From positions 62,001-126,000 of the forward strand of contig NZ_FQWW01000007.1 in NCBI RefSeq assembly GCF_900129795.1: a stretch of DNA of 64,000 bases, written 5' to 3'. Below are positions 55,189 through 61,730 of this stretch, piece after piece. Under the pieces are notes generated by a model that did not search any database, was not told the origin of the DNA, and saw only the letters and a program-made list of their open reading frames with translations. The first letter of the stretch is position 1. The number at the start of each line of letters is the position of its first letter. The stretch is from Flavobacterium sp. CF108 (GTDB lineage: Bacteria > Bacteroidota > Bacteroidia > Flavobacteriales > Flavobacteriaceae). Both the position numbers and the translations under genes were made by a program.

Positions 55189-55201
55189 TCTAAGCTGAAT
55201 A

Positions 55202-55759
55202 TTAATTTCTTGATGGGAAAAGACCAGAAACACAAATAATATAGTTTATCGCTAAATACGGCTGCATTATTGATACCGGAATATTACCACCCGTTGCACC
55301 TGTAGTAATGGTACTAGCTAAATTTACACTTGGGGTAGCCGTTGTAAAACCTAATGTAGGAGAAAAAGCTCTTGCTACTGTTGTTCCAGGCGTCGCAATT
55401 GAAGCACCATCTACAGGAGCAGATATCGTTGCATCTGCAGCACTTACACCAATTGTACCAGGACCAGCGTGTACGTGAGCAGGTAAATTAGAAGTTAAAA
55501 TACTTACATTAGGTGTACCAGCAGTTTCACCAAGATCATAAGTACCGCCTTGTGGGCTGTTTCCTTGTCCAATTGGTACAATACCTTGTAAGTTAGGTAA
55601 GGCAAATGTAGTTGTACCATTTCCACCATAAGTAGTTCCTAAAATTGAAAATAAAGCAGTGTTTTGAGCAATAGACAATATTTGTCCTTGACAAAGCATA
55701 AAACCTCTTGGCGCAAAATTTCCAGCAAAAATTTTGATTACTCCTAAGTACTCTTCCAT
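55202..55759 (-). CDS. Phage tail-collar domain protein (microcystin-dependent-protein type)
   Basis: 185 residues. The N-terminal ~60 residues are a clear tail-collar domain: GVIKIFAGNFAPRGFMLCQG, then LFSILGTTYGGNG and FALPNLQGIVPIGQG. The C-terminal part is Thr/Ala/Ser-rich with LPAHVHAG and ends SIMQPYLAINYIICVSGLFP, a standard end for the family. No other phage genes are near, so it is a chromosomal family member and not a prophage part. These proteins are often found singly or in small sets in Bacteroidota, and their role is unsettled. Confidence 0.82.
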   Translation of the reverse strand: MEEYLGVIKIFAGNFAPRGFMLCQGQILSIAQNTALFSILGTTYGGNGTTTFALPNLQGIVPIGQGNSPQGGTYDLGETAGTPNVSILTSNLPAHVHAGPGTIGVSAADATISAPVDGASIATPGTTVARAFSPTLGFTTATPSVNLASTITTGATGGNIPVSIMQPYLAINYIICVSGLFPSRN

Positions 55760-55808
55760 AATTTTTTAATTTAATAGGTTAATGTTAGTTTTTAGAATTA
55801 TTAATAAT

Positions 55809-55839
55809 TTGTCAGATTTGGTTAAAATAACTCTGACAA
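55809..55839 (-). promoter_or_regulatory. Hairpin upstream of the tail-collar gene
   Basis: TTGTCAGA (55,809-55,816) and TCTGACAA (55,832-55,839) form an 8-bp inverted repeat, 50 bases before the start codon. It may be a leader hairpin or operator. Confidence 0.4.
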
Positions 55840-56293
55840 TTTTTTTAACGAAATGCTAAGTTACTTTATGTAACTGTTTTTAAAACAAGTGTTTATACCT
55901 GATTTTTAAGTAGAGAATATTTTACTAAAAAAAATAATCCCTACATTTTTAAATTAAATCGCTAAACTTTTATGGGCTTAATTCAGGTTTAAAATTATAT
56001 CGCTACATGCTTAACAGGGAAAAATATGTCATAGAACAGGTTTTTCTTGTCATGAAATTGCATTTAGTATAAAGGCTTGTAAGGTAAATTTTATAAGGTT
56101 TTTTTGCGTAATAAAGAGTTAAAGCAAAATTGATCTAACCTTTACTTTTCGGGTTGTAAGTTTCTTTACTAAGAAAGAATATAATAAAGATAAATAAAAG
56201 CTTACAAATAAAAACCAAATATTTATCAGAATTTTTCGAGGCAAATAAAAAATATTATTGTATAATATGCTGATTTAGAGTACCAGTAAAAAC

Positions 56294-56362
56294 AAACTGT
56301 CAGGAACTATATCCTCGTTACCTTACTTATTAAGGTTTTCGAAAAAAAGTTCCTGACAGTTT
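56294..56362. other. Isolated long stem-loop in a 680-base gap
   Basis: AAACTGTCAGGAACT (56,294-56,308) pairs perfectly with AGTTCCTGACAGTTT (56,348-56,362), and the loop contains a second stem (ACCTTA and TAAGGT). It matches none of the other repeat families. The rest of 55,760-56,441 is AT-rich, with no gene seen. Confidence 0.6.
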
Positions 56363-56441
56363 ATTTAGAGAATATCTTTAGATAGATATTGATACAGTTT
56401 ACAGTTTTGAAGAATAATTCGAGTATATGATTTGCTAAATC

Positions 56442-56696
56442 TTAAACTCCACAAGACGAATGTTCGTCTATTATATTTTTGACACTGCGAATAAAAATTT
56501 CAGTGTTTTTAGCCTCCTCCTTAATATAGATATCATAATCGGTTAAATTAAACTGTTCCAGCATATCCTTTTTAAGATACTTTATCATCGATTCAATACT
56601 TCGCGTATCACTATCGTTTTGTCTTTTAAGTTCGCGATGTTTACTCTCCAGATATAATAAAGTCTTTTTTAATCTTTGAATGCTTAATTTATCCAC
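56442..56696 (-). CDS. Small charged helical protein, unknown
   Basis: 84 residues, no signal peptide, no recognised domain. It is highly charged and predicted helical (LKKTLLYLESKHRELKRQN, SMIKYLKKDMLEQF), with coiled-coil-like spacing in the first half, and ends CGV. It stands alone between the tail-collar gene and the hxlR-type gene. Codon use looks normal, so it is probably real. Confidence 0.5.
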   Translation of the reverse strand: MDKLSIQRLKKTLLYLESKHRELKRQNDSDTRSIESMIKYLKKDMLEQFNLTDYDIYIKEEAKNTEIFIRSVKNIIDEHSSCGV

Positions 56697-56946
56697 GTTT
56701 TAATTTTTTAAAATTAATAGAAATAATGATCAACTAAATATCTAATCCTTCGTACTTACGATTAAATCGATAATTCAGTTTTAATGACTTTCTGGAATTT
56801 TAGAATATTTTTTACGGAAATGGTTTAACGATTTGAAAATCTTTTTATCAGGAAGAAATAAAATGAGAATATTTTTTTGCTTTTTCCTTTAGAAGAAGCA
56901 TAAATTGCCAATTACTGCTTGGATTTCTACTAGTATGAGAAATATT

Positions 56947-57291
56947 TTAAACTTTTTCTTCTCTATTTTTAATATGATTTCGATGAGAAATTCCCCATTT
57001 AATCATTTCTAAAATTATAGGTCCAAAGGATTGGCAATAAGTAGTAGATTCATAAAGAATTGGCACTTTTGCGTCTCGGTCTTCGGTTCTTTTTACCAGA
57101 TTATTCAGTTCCATATCTTTTAATTCCTTCGATAACATTCGCGAAGTAATTCCCGGAATACTTTCCTTAATATCCTTAAATCTATGATTTCCGTTACAAA
57201 TAGAATTTATAATAGGCAGTTTCCATTTTCCGCCTAAAACATATAAAGTATCCTGAAGCGCCTGAACTTCTTCTTTTTGATTTCTTGCCAT
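56947..57291 (-). CDS. HxlR-family transcriptional regulator
   Basis: 114 residues from ATG 57,291. The ATG nine codons upstream lies in a palindromic repeat, so I prefer the internal start. Typical winged-helix HxlR sequence: LGGKWKLPIINSI near 19-31, RFKDIKESIPGITSRMLSKEL as the recognition helix region, LVKRTEDRDAKVPILYEST as the wing, and a dimer helix. A single Cys in NSICNG and another in TYCQSF could sense thiol stress, as in some relatives. It diverges from the GNAT-MarR operon and may repress it through the palindrome at 57,509. Confidence 0.88.
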   Translation of the reverse strand: MARNQKEEVQALQDTLYVLGGKWKLPIINSICNGNHRFKDIKESIPGITSRMLSKELKDMELNNLVKRTEDRDAKVPILYESTTYCQSFGPIILEMIKWGISHRNHIKNREEKV

Positions 57292-57305
57292 ATTTAAGTT
57301 TTTTT

Positions 57306-57442
57306 GCCACGAAGGCACTAAGACGCAAAGTTATTTTTAAGAAGATTAAAAAAATAAGCACAAACCAATTAAATTGATCAAAAAATAATCTGCTAAATCT
57401 GCCAGATCTGCGTGAAAAAAAAATTGCGTCTTAGTGCCTTCG
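57306..57442. repeat. Inverted repeat, CGAAGGCACTAAGACGCAA family, with CAGATCTGCG inside
   Basis: CGAAGGCACTAAGACGCAA (57,310-57,328) pairs perfectly (19 bp) with 57,424-57,442. AATCTGCCAGATCTGCGTGA of the CACGCAGATT family lies inside near 57,395. It sits in the hxlR leader region. Confidence 0.82.
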
Positions 57443-57508
57443 CTGCATAGCATAACAAAAGTATAAAATATATCATAAAATTGAATAAATGTTTTTATTT
57501 ATGTATTT

Positions 57509-57523
57509 AACTACGTAGTTTTG
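57509..57523 (+). promoter_or_regulatory. Palindromic operator overlapping the GNAT promoter
   Basis: AACTACGTAGTT (57,509-57,520) is a perfect 12-bp palindrome, and TAGTTTTG (57,516-57,523) fits the TAnnTTTG -7 box, overlapping it. It lies between the divergent hxlR-type and GNAT genes, so HxlR or MarR control is likely. A TACTTTTG on the minus strand at 57,456-57,463 may serve hxlR. Confidence 0.5.
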
Positions 57524-57544
57524 TAATATAAAAATTAAAATATC

Positions 57545-58036
57545 ATGGAACCAAAAATTAAACTTATAGAAAACCAATATTCAAATGTTATTGTCGATTT
57601 AATATTAAACATTCAGCAAAAAGAATTTAATGTTCCTATCACTATCGAAGACCAGCCGGACCTGCTTACTATTAATGATTTTTATTATGCCAGCGGAGGA
57701 GGTTTTTGGGGAGCTTTTATAAATGAAGAATTAGTAGGGACAATTGCTTTAGTAAAGTTTGAATATAATGCCGCAGCAATTAGGAAGATGTTTGTAAAGA
57801 AAGAATTTCGCGGAAAAGAATTTTCAATTGCCCAAAAATTATTAGAGACTTTAATTACACATAGTAAAGAAAACGGAATCGATGATTTATATTTGGGAAC
57901 AGTTTCAATTTTAGAAGCGGCATTGCGTTTTTACGAAAAGAATGATTTTGTGCGAATCGAGAAAGAAAAACTTCCAACTGCTTTTCCTTTAATGGCACCA
58001 GACAATGTGTTTTGTCATTTAACTTTAAAGAAATAA
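57545..58036 (+). CDS. GNAT-family N-acetyltransferase
   Basis: 163 residues. Acetyl-CoA transferase fold: GGGFWGAFINEELVGTIALV (strands 2-4), AAIRKMFVKKEFRGKEFSIA, which holds the acetyl-CoA pyrophosphate loop (R-G-K-x-F-S/A), then LYLGTVSILEAALRFYEKNDF as the C-terminal half. Substrate unknown; similar enzymes paired with MarR regulators act on small amines or antibiotics. Its stop is two bases before the marR-type ATG, so the two are translationally linked. Confidence 0.85.
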   Translation: MEPKIKLIENQYSNVIVDLILNIQQKEFNVPITIEDQPDLLTINDFYYASGGGFWGAFINEELVGTIALVKFEYNAAAIRKMFVKKEFRGKEFSIAQKLLETLITHSKENGIDDLYLGTVSILEAALRFYEKNDFVRIEKEKLPTAFPLMAPDNVFCHLTLKK

Positions 58037-58038
58037 AG

Positions 58039-58524
58039 ATGAACATTATAGACGAATCAGGAATATTGGCCCTCTCGACACGATTGCAGCGACTGAGTGA
58101 ACAATTGCGAAAAGACGGTGCCTTGTTTTACAAGTCATACGGAATTGATTTTGAACCCAAATGGTTTCCCGTAATTTATACTTTATATCATAAAGAGATT
58201 TTAAGCGTGGTGGAGATTGCCAATGAAATTGGTTATACACATCCATCAACTATAAGTTTATTAAAAGAACTCGAAAAACAAAAACTGATTCGTTCTAAAA
58301 AAGATAAAATAGATGAACGAAAAAGACTTATTCAGCTTACGGCAAAAGGTCAGGAATTAATTGAGCAGATGAAACCTGTTTGGGAAGTTATGAAAAAAGC
58401 GCTAAGTGATATTGCCGATAATCAAAATAATCTGCTTCAGGCAATTAATGAAGCCGAAAATAAAATTGTTCATCAAAGCTTTTTACAGCGGGCACTGCAA
58501 TTAAAAAGTGAAGGGCAGAAATAA
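58039..58524 (+). CDS. MarR-family transcriptional regulator
   Basis: 161 residues from ATG 58,039; an upstream in-frame ATG lies inside the GNAT gene and is less likely. Winged-helix features: ILSVVEIANEIGYTHPSTIS (helix-turn-helix near 52-71), LIRSKKDKIDERKRLIQLTAKG as the wing, and dimer helices at both ends. MarR proteins repress nearby genes and release on ligand binding or oxidation. It ends at a strong terminator and forms an operon with GNAT. Confidence 0.9.
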   Translation: MNIIDESGILALSTRLQRLSEQLRKDGALFYKSYGIDFEPKWFPVIYTLYHKEILSVVEIANEIGYTHPSTISLLKELEKQKLIRSKKDKIDERKRLIQLTAKGQELIEQMKPVWEVMKKALSDIADNQNNLLQAINEAENKIVHQSFLQRALQLKSEGQK

Positions 58525-58533
58525 AAGAAAAGG

Positions 58534-58565
58534 AAAAAGCGATCTTATTAGGATCGCTTTTTTTG
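58534..58565 (+). terminator. Rho-independent terminator after the marR-type gene
   Basis: AAAGCGATC (58,536-58,544) pairs with GATCGCTTT (58,552-58,560), followed by a T run. Confidence 0.92.
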
Positions 58566-58751
58566 TTAAAAATATTTAAGTGGAACATCAAACGATATTA
58601 TAAGAATGATAAACCCAATATGCTCCAAAAACAAATTCCATTTGAATTTACGCCCATTCTCTAACATCATTTAATAAATGTACGATAAAGTGTATGTTTT
58701 TGGTTTTTAAATATAGGTATTTTTGTAAAACTTTAACACAAGTAAATAATC

Positions 58752-58780
58752 TTGTCATTCTGAGGAACAAGGAATGACAA
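58752..58780. repeat. Short inverted repeat, GTCATTCTGAGGAAC family
   Basis: TTGTCATTC and GAATGACAA flank TGAGGAACAAG, a shortened relative of 661-751. The rest of the 354-base gap (58,525-58,878) has the marR terminator, AT-rich DNA and a CTTAGTACCTTAGCATCTCA stretch just before the oxyR ATG; no promoter was clear. Confidence 0.65.
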
Positions 58781-58878
58781 ACTTTGTGAAAAAATTGCTA
58801 AAAGTGAAAAAAAAGCCATCGACAAAAAAGAAAAAAATCTTAGTACCTTAGCATCTCAGTACCTTAGAAACTACACAA

Positions 58879-59850
58879 ATGACCATTCAGCAATTAAAGT
58901 ATATAGTAGCCTTAGACGAAGAACGCCATTTTGCAAGAGCCGCCGAAGTCTGTATGGTGACACAGCCAGGGTTGACGATTCAGTTAAAAAATTTAGAGGA
59001 AGAAATCGGGATTAAGATTTTTGATCGTAATAAGGTGCCATTAACGCCAACAATCCTCGGAACAGAAATTATCAACAAAGCCAGAAAAATTCTTCGTGAA
59101 GCCGATGAAATCCGTGATTTTGTGGTAAATGAAAAAAATCTCATGGAAGGGGAGTTGAAGCTCGGTATTATCTCGACTTTATCACCTTATTTGATTCCGT
59201 TGTTTATTAATGCAATGAAAGAGGCTGCTCCAAAAGTACATTTTATCATTAAAGAAGGTTATACCGGGCATTTAATGAGAGATTTAGAAATAGGCGCGAT
59301 TGATGTGGCCATTATGGCAACTCCAACAGGAAATCCCAATTTAATTGAACATGTTATTTTTAAAGAACCTTTTGTAGCCTATTTGAATGAATTGCACCCA
59401 ATGGCAAACGAAGACTTTTACGAACTTCAGCCCGGAGATAAAACCGAACTATTGCTCCTTCATCACGAATATTGTTATAACGCACAGCTTTTGGATATCT
59501 GTGGATTAAAAACATCTGATAAAATTAAGGAACAGTTTACCTACGATATCAATTCGATAGAAACCTTAAAAAACCTCGTTCGTGCGCAATTAGGATTTGC
59601 GATTATTCCACAGCTTTCAATTTTAAACGAAGCACAATCCGGACTTTTTAAACCTTTTAAAGAACCCATTCCGGTAAGGGAAATAAGTCTGGTAGTTTCA
59701 GATTCTTTTTCGAAGAAATTATTACTCGAAAAAATGAACGAAGCCGTTTGGAACTGTCTTCCGGATGCACTCAAAAAAGATTTCGCATACAAAAAAATAC
59801 GCTGGAACGATTCGCCGTATTTTGTAAAAGCTATTAGTAAAGTTTCTTAA
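58879..59850 (+). CDS. oxyR: OxyR-type LysR hydrogen peroxide sensor
   Basis: 323 residues. The N-terminal LysR helix-turn-helix is MTIQQLKYIVALDEERHFAR and AAEVCMVTQPGLTIQLKNLE. The sensor domain has Cys199 (HHEYC) and Cys208 (LLDIC), the same positions and nine-residue spacing as the redox pair of E. coli OxyR, so peroxide sensing by disulfide formation is well supported. It should activate catalase, peroxidase and iron-storage genes. Convergent with the alpha/beta hydrolase; the OsmC gene beyond that would make a fitting target. Confidence 0.93.
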   Translation: MTIQQLKYIVALDEERHFARAAEVCMVTQPGLTIQLKNLEEEIGIKIFDRNKVPLTPTILGTEIINKARKILREADEIRDFVVNEKNLMEGELKLGIISTLSPYLIPLFINAMKEAAPKVHFIIKEGYTGHLMRDLEIGAIDVAIMATPTGNPNLIEHVIFKEPFVAYLNELHPMANEDFYELQPGDKTELLLLHHEYCYNAQLLDICGLKTSDKIKEQFTYDINSIETLKNLVRAQLGFAIIPQLSILNEAQSGLFKPFKEPIPVREISLVVSDSFSKKLLLEKMNEAVWNCLPDALKKDFAYKKIRWNDSPYFVKAISKVS

Positions 59851-59868
59851 AGGTAAATTCCAATAAAA

Positions 59869-59912
59869 AAATTCCAAATTCCAATTCGTAACAAAATTGG
59901 AATTTGGAATTT
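59869..59912. terminator. Perfect 18-bp stem, bidirectional terminator / AATTCC repeat
   Basis: AAATTCCAAATTCCAATT (59,869-59,886) pairs perfectly with 59,895-59,912 around an 8-base loop, between convergent oxyR and hydrolase genes. The same AATTCCAAATTCC family recurs at 60,777-60,930, so it is also a dispersed repeat. Confidence 0.75.
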
Positions 59913-59957
59913 AAATATTGAAATTTCACTCCATTTTTGGAATTTCAAAATTGGAAT

Positions 59958-60725
59958 TTATTTTTTCGAAGCAGCAATAATAACTTTTGCTACCGCTTCT
60001 GGCTGAGAAATAAATACCACATGGCTGCCTTTTATCTCCGTAATTTTTGTGTTAGAACGTTTGTACATTGCACGTTCGATATCAGGATTGATACTTTTAT
60101 CTTCAGTTGCTACGATTCCGTAAGAAGGTTTAGTTCTCCAAGCTGCTTTAGTAATTGGAGTTCCAAAACCTTGGGCATAAAAAGCACCTTGTGAAGCAAA
60201 CATAAAATCAGCATCTTCTTTACTTAAATCGCCTGCAAAACCAGCGTGAAATTTAGCTTTATCATAATAAGCAATTCCTTTATCATCTGGAGGCAATACA
60301 CCGTTTTCTGGAGCAGGAGGCGCAGTTTGTAACCATTGAATAGAGTTTTCTCCGTTATCAGGCTGTAAAGCGGCAACATAAACCAAAGCCGCAGCTTTAG
60401 GATGATTTCCAGCTTCTGTAATTACAGTGCCGCCCCAAGAATGCCCCACTAAAATTGTTGGTCCGTCTTGTTTGTCTAAGGCTAAATTTGTTGCTTTAAC
60501 ATCATCTTCTAAAGAGCTTAACGGATTTTGAACAATAGTTACATTATACCCTTTTTTAGTTAAAATTTGGTACAAACCTTTCCATCCAGAACCGTCTGCA
60601 AAAGCACCGTGTACCAATACTACGTTTTTAATTTGTGGAGCAGTTTGTGCGTTTACATTTGATGTTGTAAATAACAGACTAAAGATTAGTGCTGCGAATG
60701 CTAAATAGCTTTTGATTGTTTTCAT
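59958..60725 (-). CDS. Exported alpha/beta hydrolase
   Basis: 255 residues with a signal peptide ending NVNAQ (~27). The alpha/beta-hydrolase core has the oxyanion region VVLVHGAFADGSGW, the nucleophile elbow GHSWGG with Ser near 95, and a C-terminal catalytic His in KGSHVVF near 234. The short-chain esterase or plant-esterase-like subgroup (HGAFADGSGW) is widespread and often poorly characterised. Substrate unknown. It shares a strand with the OsmC gene, 220 bases downstream of it, separated by repeats. Confidence 0.82.
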   Translation of the reverse strand: MKTIKSYLAFAALIFSLLFTTSNVNAQTAPQIKNVVLVHGAFADGSGWKGLYQILTKKGYNVTIVQNPLSSLEDDVKATNLALDKQDGPTILVGHSWGGTVITEAGNHPKAAALVYVAALQPDNGENSIQWLQTAPPAPENGVLPPDDKGIAYYDKAKFHAGFAGDLSKEDADFMFASQGAFYAQGFGTPITKAAWRTKPSYGIVATEDKSINPDIERAMYKRSNTKITEIKGSHVVFISQPEAVAKVIIAASKK

Positions 60726-60776
60726 AATAATATATTTTAAATTGTTGATTTAAATTGTTGTGTTGTTTTTATAATG

Positions 60777-60930
60777 AAATTCCAATTTTTTGAAATTCCA
60801 AATACCAATTTTTTCCAATCTTTGGAGAGTTTCTTACGAAGATTCTTCGTTCCTCAGAATGACAAGATTGCGTTGGCTTTTTATTTACAGCAGTTGGAAT
60901 TTGGAATTTTAATATTGGAATTTATTTAAA
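60777..60930. repeat. Inverted repeat, AATTCCAA family around a GAAGATTCTTCGTTCCTCAG segment
   Basis: AAATTCCAATTTTTTGAAAT at 60,777 and GGAATTTGGAATTTTAATAT near 60,897 form the outer arms. Inside, near 60,838-60,872, is CGAAGATTCTTCGTTCCTCA then GAATGACAAG, a member of the GAGGAACGAAG family. It is another case of one repeat inside another. Confidence 0.7.
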
Positions 60931-60945
60931 GTTGTTGATATTTAA

Positions 60946-61362
60946 TTAGTTTAATGTTACAGATAATGTGATTTCTGTATTAAGAAGTTTAGAAATTGGA
61001 CAAATTTCTTTTGCTTTTTGAGCTGTTTTTTGAAAATCTTCTGCTGAGATTCCAGGAACTTTTCCAGTTAACTCTAACTGAATTAAAGTAATAGTTCCGT
61101 CTTCAAAAGTTACTTTAGCAGTTGTATCTAAATCTTCTGGAACAAAACCAGCTTCAGATAATAAAAAGCTTAACTGCATGGTAAAACAGCCTGAATGTGC
61201 TGCTGCGATTAATTCTTCTGGGTTTGTTCCAACACCTTGTTCGAAACGGGTTTTAAAAGATAGTTGTGCATTATCTAAAGTCGTACTTTGAGTACTAATA
61301 GTACCTTTTCCTTCCATTCCTGTACCTTTCCAGTTTGCGTTTGCTCTTCTTGTAAATTTCAT
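60946..61362 (-). CDS. OsmC-family organic hydroperoxide reductase
   Basis: 138 residues, cytoplasmic thiol peroxidase. The reactive Cys is in NPEELIAAAHSGCFTMQL (near residue 59), with the conserved Glu before it, and the resolving Cys in AKEICPISKLL near 121. The N-terminus KFTRRANANWKGTGMEGKGT is that of the OsmC/YhfA core. It detoxifies organic or lipid peroxides and fits the OxyR gene close by. A very good promoter lies about 60 bases upstream. Confidence 0.92.
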   Translation of the reverse strand: MKFTRRANANWKGTGMEGKGTISTQSTTLDNAQLSFKTRFEQGVGTNPEELIAAAHSGCFTMQLSFLLSEAGFVPEDLDTTAKVTFEDGTITLIQLELTGKVPGISAEDFQKTAQKAKEICPISKLLNTEITLSVTLN

Positions 61363-61424
61363 GATTTCTATTTTTTAAAGTTATTTTTTAAGATGATCAA
61401 ATCATTTGTTTGATTTTGATGAGA

Positions 61425-61455
61425 CAAATTTATGGTGATGCTATTTATTAATCAA
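61425..61455 (-). promoter_or_regulatory. osmC promoter (TTG-N20-TAAATTTG)
   Basis: On the minus strand TTG (61,455-61,453), a 20-base spacer, then TAAATTTG (61,432-61,425), a close match to the Bacteroidota promoter. The remaining bases to 61,730 are AT-rich, with nothing else recognised. Confidence 0.6.
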
Positions 61456-61730
61456 ATTAATAATTTTCAACACTTATAAAAATAAATTATAATCATCAAT
61501 TTTAGAGGGCTGGATCAAAACTTTAGATTATATTTTTTTTCTGATAAATTTTAAATCTAAAAAAGAAAAGAGATTATTTCTCTGTTTTTTGGTTTCAAGT
61601 TAGAATTTGAAACCAACTAAATGCATGAATAATAGTTTTATATGTTCTATGGATTTAATTTTATTCGAAACAATTTTACAGGAATACCCCAGAGAATAAA
61701 TTTTTAATGAATAATCTAACTTTTAAATTT

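Noticed and set aside
55202..55759. Prophage remnant
   Set aside because: Only one tail-collar gene is present, with no integrase, capsid, lysis or other tail genes and no attachment-site-like repeats.
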